NCBI GenBank assembly: GCA_036768485.1 | Contig: JAVLUZ010000340.1 | Location: forward strand, 6,738,134 to 6,802,133 | Direction: 5' to 3' | From: Mermis nigrescens | Taxonomy: Eukaryota > Nematoda > Enoplea > Mermithida > Mermithidae | Length of the DNA stretch: 64,000 bases | In this document: in pieces, positions 23,700 to 38,000 of the stretch | Numbering within the stretch: the stretch's first letter is position 1 | Layout: every line of letters starts with the position of its first letter | The notes under the pieces: generated by a model | What the model was told of the DNA's origin: nothing | The model's database searches: none | The model's input: only the letters and a program-made list of their open reading frames with translations | Translations under genes and position numbers: made by a program

Positions 23700-23945
23700 C
23701 AAACTCAAATTTGAATGGTTTTGGGCGGGCTAGTAGGCAAAAAGTATAAAGAATAAATCCGGCGCGAAGCACCGGAAAATTTTGAGTTTACTAGCTCAAA
23801 AGTACGCTGAACACCTGTTTTAGTAGCGCTTTAGGCCAACTTCGAGAATTTTTCATTTTTTACTTTGTAGGACCCTTGTGTTTCCAAAATTAATTTTCAT
23901 TTTCGTAGGAGGCCGGCCCCCGCCCCCCCTTGATACGGGCCTGCC
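23700..23945. mobile_element. Family H element fragment
   Basis: It ends in CCCCCTTGATACGGGCCTG, the family H terminus (compare 26328-27151 and 30256-30562), and carries GGCGCGAAGCACCGG. It lies about 600 bp upstream of the RMDN start. The 24120-25260 stretch shows no gene or clear repeat. Confidence 0.5.
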
Positions 23946-25269
23946 CATACACATGCATATAATACATAAAGGAGGAATCTTGGAGTTCGTGCTTCTCGAC
24001 GAGAAGGTAGCAAACCTGTTTTTAAAGAGAAATCGGAGGCGTCTTAAAAATGGAGGAAGCGATTTTATAGGTCCAGGTTTCGTATATTGGGGATTCAAAA
24101 TAATTCAGCGTAGGTGAAATGTAAATTTGGCAAATAAGTGAGCACGGGATGGTGTATCCCGGCCAGTCAGATAAACCGAATTCCATACAGTTGATTTTGC
24201 TGCTCCCAAAGTTTGGTCTAAAACAACTTTCCTAAAAAATCTTCTAAAAGCTTTTGCTGTTTCTGATCAACAAATCATAGAGGACCACCGTCAAGAATAG
24301 TTGCACAGACCCCGCTCAAGATTCCAAACCTTTGAAAGCGTGCCGGCTAGGCTTAAATAGCAGAAATTAAAAGTATTGATGTTTATCCTATATTATTTCA
24401 TGCAGATAAGGCCGCTTCGTCTCCTCCCGAGGTGAGAATGCTAAAAATTAAGTTGCTTAACCAATTGGAAGATTAATAGAAAAGTTCTGTTTGAACAGTT
24501 CAACTAATTGTCTACACATTTATAGTATTTTTTAAAAATGGTAAATGGCATGCACAGATGGATAAGTTTACATTTATACATAAAGGAAGCCGATCTTCTT
24601 TTTAATAACCCATCGGAATGCCATACGCTTTAAACTAAAGTGAAAAAATTTATTACTGAAACAACGAAATGACACTAACAAAGTAAGTTATATCCCGACA
24701 CGCACGAATAAAACTATGTACTCGTATCTGAGCACAAAAAACACTAATCATCAATTCAAGAACGACGTACAATGGAACAAGACGTCAAAAGGAAAATGTT
24801 CTACAACATACACCTATTTCTTCCGCAAGCAACATCAACAATGAATACGTAGAAATTAGCCAAGCCAAGGCATGATTTACAAAGAAATGTGTAAAAGCAT
24901 CGTGCAAATATGGCTAAATTCTCTTATATACACATTATTCAGTCAGATGGTGGAGACAAATGATGCTTTAAAAATAGATTTAAAAAATTTGCGCTGTACC
25001 ACCTTATTTTTATATCCAAAAGACTTTATCGATTTCTTTATTTATTTAAATAAATGCATGTATCTGAACTTAATCTTGATCTTTTCTTTATTGTTGTTCT
25101 ACATTTATTTTCAAATTTACAGTACTCTCCATGAAATTTAAGTCATCATCATCATCATCCATCCTAAACTTCACTTTAGTATACTTGTTAATGTTGGAAT
25201 AAAGAATAGTCGTATTTATGCATATTGATCGACCGACGAGTCTCAACCAAATCTAAGGATAGGCAAGGG

Positions 25270-25522
25270 CATTCATGATCTGAGATTCAGGAGGTTTTCA
25301 CCCTTCCCCTAGAAAATTTTGAAACCCCCCAGAATTTGAGATTTAATTGAATCGAATTTTTATGATATCCTTTCGATTTTTTTGTTTTTCTGCTCTAGAA
25401 AGATAGAGCATCGTCTGAAACGTCAAAAAAAGATAATTTCGACGCGATTCCACTGTTTTTAGGCCCAAAAAAGCACTTCAGAACTTCATCCACCCCGAAT
25501 TCCTATGCTATGCATTGTCACG
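25270..25522. repeat. Dispersed repeat, family F
   Basis: Shortened family F copy with CTCTAGAAAGATAGAGCATC and an end CCGAATTCCTATGCTATGC. Confidence 0.5.
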
Positions 25523-25647
25523 TATACTTAAAAAATCAATGTCTTAGACAAAAACCATCCAAGAACCGAATATAAGTTGGTCCTCATTAAGCAAGGAATA
25601 CATGTTCCTGTGAGGTCAAAGGCAGATTGAAAATGCGAGTTCCATGC

Positions 25648-25817
25648 AGGCACGTAGCTGTCCGTCCTATTTTGGGGGGACCAACACCAATTTTTGAGGA
25701 AGTCCAAAGAGGCAAAAAAATAGCACAAAATAACGTTTAAAAAGTCAGATTTTTCCGATTTTTTTCGAATTTGGGTAGGGGGTCCGTATCCCCCATTCCC
25801 CCAAGGATATGTGCCTG
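25648..25817. mobile_element. hAT-type MITE, family J
   Basis: 170 bp, CAGGCACGTAGCTG...GGATATGTGCCTG, with perfect 8-bp TSD GTTCCATG at 25640-25647 and 25818-25825. It is the same family as 58572-58744. It lies just downstream of the ALG3 stop. Confidence 0.87.
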
Positions 25818-26096
25818 GTTCCATGTATTTGTTAACTTTATGGCACCTCTTTCCACCTCAGTGCAGTCATGCTCAAAATCGAAATGACGAACTCGAACTG
25901 ATGCTCACATAAAGTCTGACGTGTTGACTGTAATATTTTAACGAAATGCGGGACATGAAAAGCGAGTAGTCACACAAACATCTTACAACTCTGGATCACA
26001 TTTTGAAAAGACCTTTCCATAGCAAGAACAACGAATAACAAAAATTCAAACAGAAAATGAAAATAAAAACTAAGCTTATATAACGAAAATCAATCG

Positions 26097-29000
26097 TTAC
26101 TCGACTTTCTTTATCGCAGTAAGAACCTTAGATCCTTGTTGTCTCCAGATGCCATAAAGAATAAGGAGATGGCATATGTGCAAAGATAAACTGCTCCAGT
26201 TGGTTGACGGATAAGTGTTCCAACTGAATTCGATAAGACCAATTATGGCTAATCTAAAATAGACAGAAATAAGGTGAAAACATTGAAAAACATAATCGCG
26301 TACATACATAAATACATGGGCATACACGAAAGAGGGGGTGGTGCGGCCCCCCTAAGACCCAAACTTCTTTAAAAAATAGGATAATGCAGGGAAGATAAAA
26401 AACGTTTGCAGCGTCTTATCAGAAAATTCAACATTCTCGGCGCTTCGCGCCATTAATTCTTGTTTTTAGGTTACCAACAAAAGTCAATTTCTGATGACCA
26501 ACATGCGACTACAAAATTCCCTCTTCTAAGACAACGTTAAATTTCATATAAAAACACTACATAATCGATTTGAGGCTAATATTTTGATGGACACCAAAGC
26601 TCGAAAAACTTTTTTTGACCGGAAACATAAAAGCAGTGTTTTTTCTACAAGGTCCGTTTGTACATGTACAAAGATGGTCCCTAAAAGTCTTTGTACATTT
26701 TGTACACACAAATTTTTGGGTAGTAAAATATGGTACACTAGAAATTTTAGTGTGGCAAAAACAGAGTTGTTCGACCTTTGGCAGTGTATTTTAGCTAATT
26801 TCTGGATTCTGAGGGCAAAAATCACTAATAATCGTCATAAAACGGCGCGAAGCGCCGAAAAATTTGAGATTTTGTAGAACACACAATTACTCATTTCGAC
26901 GCGAAGCGCAGAAAATTTTACGAATGTTAAAGCTTTTTTGCAGGTTTTGTCTTCCCAAAAATCTTTGTGCATGTACAAAGACGGTCCCCAAAAGTCTTTG
27001 TACATCGGGAAAAATCTCTGCCGAATACAAAAAACACTGCGTAAAAGGTGCACGTTATTCGGTGTACCTAAACAAATTTGAGAGGAAATTCTCACCCCGG
27101 GAAAAAATATTCTCCCCCTTACCCCCTCCCTCACCCCCTAGATACGGGCCTGCATACATCCATAGAAACATGCTGAGTCCTATGTAAATTTCATGAGAAG
27201 TGTGCCAAATGTACAGAGGATAAAGCCGCTAATTAATTGACTGTATATTGACTAAAATAATTTTGCAGACTGTATTATTCTAGATAATGCTCGTTTCTCT
27301 CATGTTTAGAATTCATTGAAGAATGATTTCATTCATAATATCGAAATGCTTAAATCCTGATCAGGATTGGGTATATCCACAGCCTGAACTACATCGCTTA
27401 ATAAAATTTAAATACCATATACTAAATGTAATCTTGGGGCTTCGAGCGTTTCACCCTCCAGAAAAGTTTTCACCCTCACTCAGTGTTTTTGTTGTACAAG
27501 GTCCGTTTGTACATACATAAGCAAAGATGGTCCCAAAAGTCTTTGTACATTTTGTACACACAAATTTTTGGATACTAACATATGGTACAGTAGCGATTTT
27601 AGTGTTGCAAAAACAGAGTTGTTCGACTTTTGGTAGTGTATTTTAGCTAATTTCTGGGTCTCTAAAGACAAAAATCACTAAGAATCGTTTAAAAAACGGC
27701 GCGAAGCGCCGAAAAATTTGACATTTTCCCATTTGAAATGCAATTTCTGCCATTATAAAGATATAAAGAACACACAATTACTCATTCCGGCGCGAAGCGC
27801 CGAAATGTTTGCGAATTTCAGACTTTTTTTGCAATTTTTGTCTTCCCAAAAATCTTTGTACATGTACAAATACGGTCCTGAAGTCTTTGTACACCGGGAA
27901 AAATCTTTACCGAATACAAAAACACAGCCCTCACCCCAGAGAGTTCGCCATTTTTCTAAAAATTTGTAGAAAAGGTGTTGTTTTAAGCGTTTTATCCACC
28001 TATTTGCTCAAAAGTGTCGAACTTTTGGCGTTTCGAACCATATACTCATTTTTCCAATATATTTTTAATTTAGTCAAATTAAAAAAAAATAAAACTATAC
28101 ATACTTGAATGTGCAAAAAAAATTCTGCACCTGAATTACTAGCAAGCGAGGAAACGAATTTGTAGAACGAGCTATTAGAAGCACTTAATAATATCTCGCG
28201 CACGGAAAGCAATTTTTAGCACTAAAAGAAGTATGTATGCACACAGGCAATTGCAAAAAACATTTCTTACGGCTTTAGTACAATCTGACACAATAAAACT
28301 GATATCTTTCTACGCCTTTCTACAGTTCAAACCGTTTTTGTGATCGATTTGCATAATCGATAAAGCAGTTGTCGTTCACACAATCGATTTCATGAAATAT
28401 GATAAAACTGTAATTGAAAACTGAGACGAGAAGCTTAGAAAGTGAATCAATACAGAAACTCGGGATACAAAATCCTATATTTGAGGAAAGGAAGATCCAA
28501 CTTTTATCCGTGGATAACCTCTTCTATGCTGCAAACCCCAACTGTGCCGTCTGTCAAATTTGTTAAAGATAAATGTAGGTGAGACAGCTATCTACAGCGA
28601 TGAGAAAAAAAGAAATGCTTGCTGAAATCAGAAGTCATACAAATTATAACAGAGAAAACAGCGCGATGAACAAGAAGTAAAGTTATGTACCTCATGATCA
28701 AAGGCCAGCTCGTAATAGTCCATATTAGGAAAGGCAAAGTATGAAAATACCACACGTAAAACTGATAATGTAGGCTACGACTGAATACGATTCCGATAAA
28801 ATTTGAAGTGAATAGGACGAACAAAATTTCTAGAATAAACTTCTAATAATCAATAGATAATCATAGTAGGATTTAGCATTCGCATGCGCAAGTAACATGA
28901 AACATATTAACTAAACACCTAAATCAAATTAAAACATGCAATTCAAACAAAAAATCAGATTATGTAGTATGAATGAATCTTTGTATAAGTGAACTATGTA

Positions 29001-32000
29001 TGACTTTCAGTGCCAATCCTTATACTAAAGCGCCGAAGATAAATCGTATTTTGTTTTCCATCGCATATTAATATTCATAACAAAAATCGTAATTAAACTA
29101 CTAAGCATATGCATACCTCTTTTATCTAACACTGTTTTCCCGCTTTTTTGTAAAAGCGTCAATCTGAGGCCACCTCTTTGCCTGAATAAATATTGCACAT
29201 ATCAGTTCGCTTGCGTAGGGATACAAATACAATGAAACGGTTCGAAAACATAATCTTATGAGCAAAAAAGCACATATTGGTGTACTGTACAGGATGGAAC
29301 ATCTAACTATCCGCAGTGTTTTTCAACCATTCATAGGTTCTTTAATAATGGTTCGTTTCACATTCAATGAAAATCTGACCAGAGAAAGACTACTTAATTG
29401 CAAAACAAGTTCCAAAGTTTTCTTTGATTTGAAACAAGCAAATTGATCAAGCACTACACTACTTGCACGAATGCACAAGGTCGGCTTAGCCAGGGAGGGT
29501 AAAATTGAGATTTTGGGGTAAAGAAGGGGTAAAATCCTAGATTTTTATGTCAGTGCACTATTTTTGGCTCAAGCTGGTCGGGCAATACCTAGCCTTTGGA
29601 CCCGTCAGCGAGGGTAATAACACCCTCTTACCACCCTCTTCTTCCTGTGCATGTGTGTTTTAAAACCTTTAGATCGACTTCCAGGAAAGTCGCTAAATAC
29701 CGAATTTTAAAAGCAAACAATGCTGGATGTTTTCAGCACTAAATTAAGTTAGATGGTGACCATACAAGTACCAGGGAATAGGGGAGTCTGACCCCTAGCA
29801 GAATGGCTGCTGACCCCGCAAAATGGCTGCGACCCCCAGAATTGTCTTCGCGCCTTATGCACAATTTTTGACTATACTTTGTTCAATTTTCTTGATTTTT
29901 CAAATTTTTTTCGATACTTTTTAAATGTTTTTATGTTCTAGAAAGAACGAGCATTGCCAGAAAGTCTAAAAACAGTGTTTTGACATGTACCCGACGTTTT
30001 TTAGCCCAAATAAGGCACTTTTTGAAATTTTTTTGGGCCTGACCCCCTCGTAAGCTTGAAGCTAGTGAAGTGTCTGACTATCTTGTCTGTTTTAGATAAA
30101 ACTTCTTATAGGAAACTATGTTCGAAAAACACTGCGGATAGTTAAATGGTCCGCTTTATATATACGAACGCCTATGTCATAATATAAGTAATGAATGCGA
30201 ATTTACATTTCGTGCTTTTTTAAGTAAAAAATTGTTTAGGAGGAAAACATGTATGCAGGGTCGTACTTAGGGGGACAAGAGGCGGCCGCCCCCCTTAGCT
30301 ATAATAAAAGTAATAAAAAATTTGAAAGGTAAGATAATGCACGGAAAGATGGAAAGTTTACCTGTCTTTGACGTAAAATCTTCAAATTTTCGGCGCTTCG
30401 CGCCACATATGAAGTATTTTTCATTATTTCGGCTCAAGCGACCAAAAAACGACACTTTTTATACGTTTTTGCGAGCTGTCCCGACAAATTTCCCGATATA
30501 TAGACCAATTTATGTTCAGTCCACCACCATCCCCCCTTGGCCGAATCTTGGATACGGGCCTACATATATGTAATGTATATTTTTTAACTTGAATATGATG
30601 ATGAATATTAACGGATTCTCATAACGAAATCGAATAGTTTCCACTGAAAATCAAACAAGCGTGCAAAATGTATGCGAATCTACTCAGTTAAGCTAGCTAA
30701 TTATCGGTAAAACAAAATAAATATGAGCTTCTAATTAGATCTGAAACATAACATCAGAATGCATATGCTGTGAATCCACTAAAAGAGAAAAAACGAAAAA
30801 AGATAAGAAATAATCTAGAACTAAGCGTGCTCCGTGTTCGGGTAAAAACAACAAATTTGAACATGTTTAGCTGAGGAAGCCGAATCCGTCTGCTGAATGT
30901 CAAACGACCGACCTGAACCATGTCGAAAAGGCGAAGGCAAAGAGAACCAAAATATGAGCCAAGAGCAGAGCAATGTGCAGTTTCTTGTCGATGAAAATAT
31001 CTTCGGGTAAAAATTTCCAATTTACGGTCCATTCATGAAAGAAGACGCGTCCGAAATTAAACGACCTCGACATGTATCCAACAGGATTGATCAGCAAAAA
31101 TGGAGCTCCGACGAGTAGTTGAAAACCAACGTCGATATTTAAAACAATGTATTGAAGATTTTAACGCCAAAAAAGAAAAAGTCGAAACAATGCAAGGAAT
31201 AAAGTCTAATCAAATTTTTCCGGCTTCATTTAAACAATATATAAGGAGCGAAAACATTTCCCTATAACTAGGTATGTATGTTAAGGGTGGGCCACACAAA
31301 AGGCTTCACCCAAATGTTACCGGACATTACTTCGGTATTTCTAATATAAAATCTTAAGTCAATGTTGTTAGATAGATGAAAATCTTCTTGTTCAAATGGT
31401 GTAGAAAATTTTGGCATTTATCAGCGGTTCGGGTACAACTACAACCATTTATTTACACCATATCTCGATATCGTTTAAACCTCAAAAGTTTGTTCGGTCA
31501 TTTCATGAATTTGCTAACCCTTTTGACGATATTTTGCAGCTTTTGCTTTTAGCAGGAAGGAGTACCTACTCTAGGATTCAGCCAATGTGCTGATAATTTC
31601 TTTCGACTGAAGATATTGTCAAAAAAGGGTACCAAATACTCAGTGATAACACACAATACAGAAACCATGGGGTTTAAACAGTATCTAGTGTAAGGTGTAC
31701 ACCAATCGCCACAGCGCACAGAAAAAATAAACAAAATTTTTTGTACATTTAAAACATGCATAAATGCAACTAGTCTCAAATTTTTATGTCAAGATTAGCT
31801 CAAATTGTGATACAATATTGGGTGTAGCCTTTTTGGCCCATCCCGTATGTATACATATGACATGTGTATACTTTAAAGAGCGAGTATCAATTTTATAATG
31901 TTTATAAAATAATTCTCTATCATCTTAATCATACTCGAATGCAATACTTTCCAATTGAAAATTTACTAGAAGAATTCAGAAGATTTTAAACGAAGATTTT

Positions 32001-35000
32001 CACATACGAGTGAGTATGTTGAAGAGCGAACCATCGTGAAAACTGACTTATCTATGTAAGTAAAAAAATAAATAACTTTTGTCATATGTACGTAATTACA
32101 TACATATGTAATGTGCGTGTAATAGGAGGTATCAAATATTTCAGTCTTCCCATACTGGCATGTTAAATCCAATCTAGTTAACTTTATAAAAACCAGTTTA
32201 TGCCAACCGAAATCTCAAAATCAACTTAAAATCAAGGTTCTTATTTACGTCGAATAAGTTTTCCATAAAAACCAATGCAATACTCAAAAAGTGCATGTTC
32301 CGTGGCAATTGCGCGCTAACTTTGCGATCAAAACCTCAGAAACCACTAAATATAATTAAAACCTAACTAACTACTTAGTGTATCAAATTATAAATGACTA
32401 AATTTAAGCGATTCATTTTCTTTCATTTTACGACCCATTTACTTTTTAACGAAAGAAAACTTTGAAATTCACGGAACTGAACCTTAAATTAGTTTAAATT
32501 AAATTCGAATAAAACTTCCAATAGCGTAAGAAAACTAAATATGCATTTCATAATAGGAATATTCTCATTAAGCTCATATTCACCTTCGCAAAAAAATCTA
32601 ATTTAGACTGAATCAACTTTATTAATTCAAGATAAAGTCACCTGTTTTTTTTAATTTAAAAAACTGAGGAGAAAAACTTAAGCTTCAAGATTTTTTCGTG
32701 CCTGAATAAAAATTACAAAAAACGGGAACTATGACTTGTTATTTTGAATATGATGGATTGCAAAATCACAAACTTAACTAAAGGTTCGAAAAAAGAAATG
32801 ACTCTGCGGCAGTCTTTTTTGTACAAGGTCCGTTTGTACATGTACAAAGATGGTCCCCAAAAGTCTTTGTACATTTTGTACACACAAATTCTTGGGTACT
32901 ATAATATGGTACAGTAGCGAGTTTAGTGTGGTAAAAACAGTTTTTCGACTTCCGGTAGTGTATTTTAGCTGATTTTTGGGTCTCTAAGGGCAAAAATCAC
33001 TAAGGATCGTCCTAAAACAGCACGATGCGCCGAAAAATTTAACATTCTTCCTTTTGAAATGCAATTTCTACCATAATAAAGATATATAGAGCACACAATT
33101 ACTCATTTCGGCGCGAAGTGCCGGATATTTTTGCGAATTTCAGATATTTTTTGCAATTTTCGTCTTCCCAAAAATCTTTGTCCATGTACAAAGACGGTCC
33201 CTAAAAGTCTCTGTACATCGGGAAAAATCTTTACCGAGTACAAAAAAACACTGCTCTGCGGTATGATCAGTTTTAAAATAGGTATATTGAGGTAGTCCAA
33301 CCAAATGTAAGCTCAAAGATTTGGTAAGGTACATTATACTTGAATAAAAGCACAAATCGTAAGCTTCCAAATCGTCCTCCTGTAGCCGCACGCAGCGATC
33401 AGCAGAACTAATAATCCTGGAGCAAATAGCAGGATGTTCATTTTCACAGATACGGCCACGCTAAAAAAAGCACGTCGTCAAAAATAAAGGGATAAATCTA
33501 CAAATTTAACAGATAGCATGCTATAAATGAATATTAGTCAAGTTAAGTGAAAGCACTATACAGTAGCAAAATGATATGTCTGTAATTGGGTGGACCTGAG
33601 CTAAATTATAATTAAAATATACCTGAAGAATATGCAAGCCATAGTCCAATTATCATTGAGCATCAACCAAACTGAGACGTACAGTAGTAACATTGCGATT
33701 GGATCATTAAATAGGCGCAATAGACATATGGAATGGATTCGATAAGCAGTTAAGCAAAGAAATATAAGACAATAGGGAGGAACCTATAATAAAAATACAT
33801 TAAAATTATAAGATCACTAAAATTGAGTTGGCTTAATTAAACAAAGTTTTACACTGCAGAAAGGGAAAACAGGAGCATACATGTACAGCATGTGAATTCC
33901 GGGGGTCAGGCCCTAAAAATTTTCAAAATGGCCTTTTTTGGATTAAAAAACGATGGGTACACACGTCAAAAACACGGTTTTTTTGACGTTTCGGACAATG
34001 CTCGTTCCTTCTAGAACATAAAAACATGAAAAATTTCGACAAAAATCGAGTAAATTGTACAAAATATAGTCGAAATAATGTGTTTATAGCGCGACGCACC
34101 GAAATTATGAGACCTTTGAGCCAGAAATGAGCTAAAACGCTTGAAAAGGCACGCTTAAATTACAATTTTTACGAAAAATCGACTATTTTGGGGGGATCGC
34201 AGCCATTTTGCAGGGCGTCAGTTGACATTGTGGGGGTTTAACCCTCCCAGGAACACGTATGAACAAGAGAATTTTTAAGCTTGATAATTTATCGCAATTT
34301 CAGTTGGCGAAAGTCTGGTTAAGGCTGGTAGAAAACAGCTTTATGGCCATGCTACCCGGAATTACACGACCAGCTATAATCCAAGAAATCTTATCATTCA
34401 CAGATCTGGTTCGTTTTAAACAAAAATACATCATATTTACACTTCAGCAGTAATTTCGCTTTACTGACAATTAAACCCATAAAGTTAAAGCCTACAATAA
34501 TCAAAAAGAGAAATTATAGAAAATGATTGTCAAGTCAAATTGATTTTCAATTCCTGCATCTGAAATCTGAAGCAATTAATCATCATTTTCCCCCTACAAA
34601 TTTTTTCACCAAAAGAATTTGTGATTTTCTAATAAATTTGTAGAAAAGGTGCTGTTTTAAACCTTTTTAGCTATCTGTTAGCTCAAAAAGGTCAAATTTT
34701 GCGCCGTATGATCATTTTTTGACTGTACTTTGCTCCATTTATTCGATTTTTTAATGTTTTTTATTTTTTGTTTTTTTGTTCGAGTAAGATAGAGCATCAT
34801 CAAAAACACCAAAAACGATATTTTTTGACGCGTATTTACCGCTTTTTAACCTGAAAAAGCTATTTTAGAAAAATGTTTTGCTTTCACTGCCACCAGAATT
34901 CCCATGCTGTGTATATCTGATAGTCAATATACACAAAAACCGATAGAATGACCTAGCAATAATTTTGGAACTAGAATCGCTCTCATTTTAAATGAGGAAA

Positions 35001-38000
35001 TATTCCATGAAAACTTCATTTATGTAATCTTAAATCAATTTTTGCGTAAATAAATGAACGAGAAATTGAAGTATGCTTTTTGTGTAGAAGACAAGGATTT
35101 TGAGACTCGCAAAAAGATTTTCGGAGTCAATTATGTACAATGTTCAAAGGCTTTTTTCAGCAAAGTGACAGTAATTTTAACATTTTTGAGAAAAACACTC
35201 CAAATCGATCTTTGTACAATCTGGACCATTTTTTTAAAGGCTCAGAAATCGTTTGCATCTATCTATTGTTTTTTTTAAAGATTTTATGCATGAAAAATAT
35301 AATTTATCGCTAAAAATTTACTTTTTTACAATTTTCGAACAATAGTTTACACAAAAAGTTCCAGTTCTTGATCTGAAAAATTTTTAAATTTGTAGTGTAA
35401 ACTACACATTAACAATAGATAAATAGTGCAAACTTTACACAACTACTGGGTGTAGAGAAAACTAACAGTCAGATTCATACTTCTGACGTTACGTAGAACA
35501 TTTTGAAAAAAATTAAGCCTCCGCAAGGCTCTAGAACTGAAGTTAATTTGCAGTGCAAACTTTACACAACCACCATTTATAAAAAAATTTAGTCTCTACA
35601 GTGGCCTGAAGACAAATAAATATTAGATGACGTAAACCATTTTACACCACTGTTGAGTGTTAACAAAAGCGCCCAACTGGCGTATCACGTTTGATTCATG
35701 GAACATTTTTAGACTTGAGATCATGTCCAGACTCATAACCGGAGAAGTTGGCAGAAAAAAAACAAAACACGTTTAACACACCCAATTTTTGACTTTACAC
35801 CTCCCGAAAAAGCTAAATATTGATGTAAGTAAACGAAATTTGCTGTGACGCGTACCCCTTAGAAAGTACTTAATTTTTATTCTATTCGACCTATCCCGAC
35901 TCCTAAAAGGAGAAAGTGGCGAAGAAAAACGGACAAAAACGTATTTTCCATTATCCGCCACATTTTGAACCTTAAAAATCTGAACCTTACTCCCCATTGA
36001 GTGTAAAAAAATTAAATTAGCGCCAGTTTGTAGCCTTTGAATCGTAATACGTTTTTATGTGAAAAACTTCTGTTCCGCAAAATATTTGAGATATTTACCA
36101 ATCAAAATAGGGAAAAAACGTGCTTTTTCGCCCATTTCACACCCCTGATTCTGAACTTTACACCCCCATAGATAACTCAATATTGCGTTTTTTTAAACGG
36201 GGTTTGCTGCGACGTGTAGCCCTTACAAGGTACTTTTTTCTATTTTATTCAATTCATCCCGACTTTTGAGCGAAAAGTTTGCAGAGAAATCTTATACAAA
36301 ATCTGTTTTGTACACCATCCACTAGAGGTAAAGTTTAACCTCGATCTAACTCCGTATTGTGCGTACAAAAGTTCGCTGGTAAATAGAAAGTAGCCCATAA
36401 GCCGTAGTACAATTCTATCAGAATAACTTTCTTGGGACTCCTAACCGAAGTTATTGGCAGACAAAAAAAACAAACATAAGTTTTTCACCTTCAGATTATT
36501 TACCCGCTTTACACTGCCACTCTGGAAATAAGTCACTTTTCAAAAAATAAAAAAACTAGTTTTGGGCTTACTTAATTGTCTACAATTTGAAAAAAACAGA
36601 CTAAACAAAATGCAAAACTGAGTTAGATAAGTCGAGCGTCCTACCAAAATTTTAAAAAATCCATCTCATACCATTACAGTAAACCTTACACGCTCTTTAA
36701 ACACCGAGTATTGATTTCAAAAAAGAATAAAAAAAGCACATGCACCGCCGCACCGAATTTTTTATTATCTATCTTTTGAAAAAATCGCATTTTCCAGATG
36801 TGTCCCGTTACAGCTGCAGGCGGGGGATGCACAGGTGTTAGGGGGTAACCAAGTATATTAAGGTTGTTGCAAAAATGGCTAACCATGGAAAACTAATCAA
36901 GGAAGTTTTGACAAAGTTGCTTAGGAACAACAACAACTCTCTGAATCATATTCATTTATTTTTTCCATTTTGCACATTCATTAAGGCAGTTTACATATTA
37001 ACAACTTTACAAGGAAACATGCATATATGCCCATTACATTTGTCCTTTCCTAGACGTTTTAGCATTGCATTTTCACAAAAAAAGTATTATATTGTATTAT
37101 TTATAATCCATCCGTCGATTTCTTCTTAATAGTAAAAAATTATTACACTGCAGTCAGTAAGTACTCGATATACCGATATTATCCCGGAAAACTAATATTG
37201 TTCATCATATTCTAATTTCTAAATGCTGCTTCGTATTGCACGGAAGAGTAAGAATAGAACTCGTCACTAGCATGGCAAAAGGGTCTAAGTGCATCCCCAG
37301 GTTAAAATGGAGTTAGATATATCATTCGATTCGTCTCGAAAAGTTTACACGTTAAACATGGTCTCGCACCACAGTAATGAAAATTCACTGTTCAATACGT
37401 CAGAGCCTAAAGGGTCTAGTACACTAAATGGTCTATGTCAAAAACTTTGAATTCGTTCTTCTCAAAAAAATCAAAACTGTACTTAGACCCTTTTGCCGTG
37501 CGGGAGGCGAACTGTGAAACTAAATGTCGAAAGCCAAAAGATAAAAATGCTTACAACTTGTGATTTCGCGTAAATACGCGTAACTACGAATATCAGAGCC
37601 ACGTATATAATTGCAAAAATAAATTGCGCTCGTCTCAAATTTGTCCCCAAATCAGTCACGTAATACAAAGCCGAATAAATATACAGATGTCCAGCCGGGT
37701 ATCTAAACGAATCAGGAAGAGAATAAAAGAGACACTAGCGTAAATTAAATAGAACGCAAAGCATAATAACATTCTTAACCAAAAACCCTAAATAAACCAT
37801 CACACAAAAATAGTTAGAAAACGAAAAAACCAATCACAATGACTTAATAAAACAACTATTGTTACTTTATTAAATAATTAAAAAATAGGAAGGAGCCCGT
37901 CCATCTTTAATAAAAGATCCAATTTAAAAACACTTACACCAATGGACCTGTTCCGCCAACTAGAGTTGTGTAATCAAGGCTCTTATTTAGCACAAATCCT

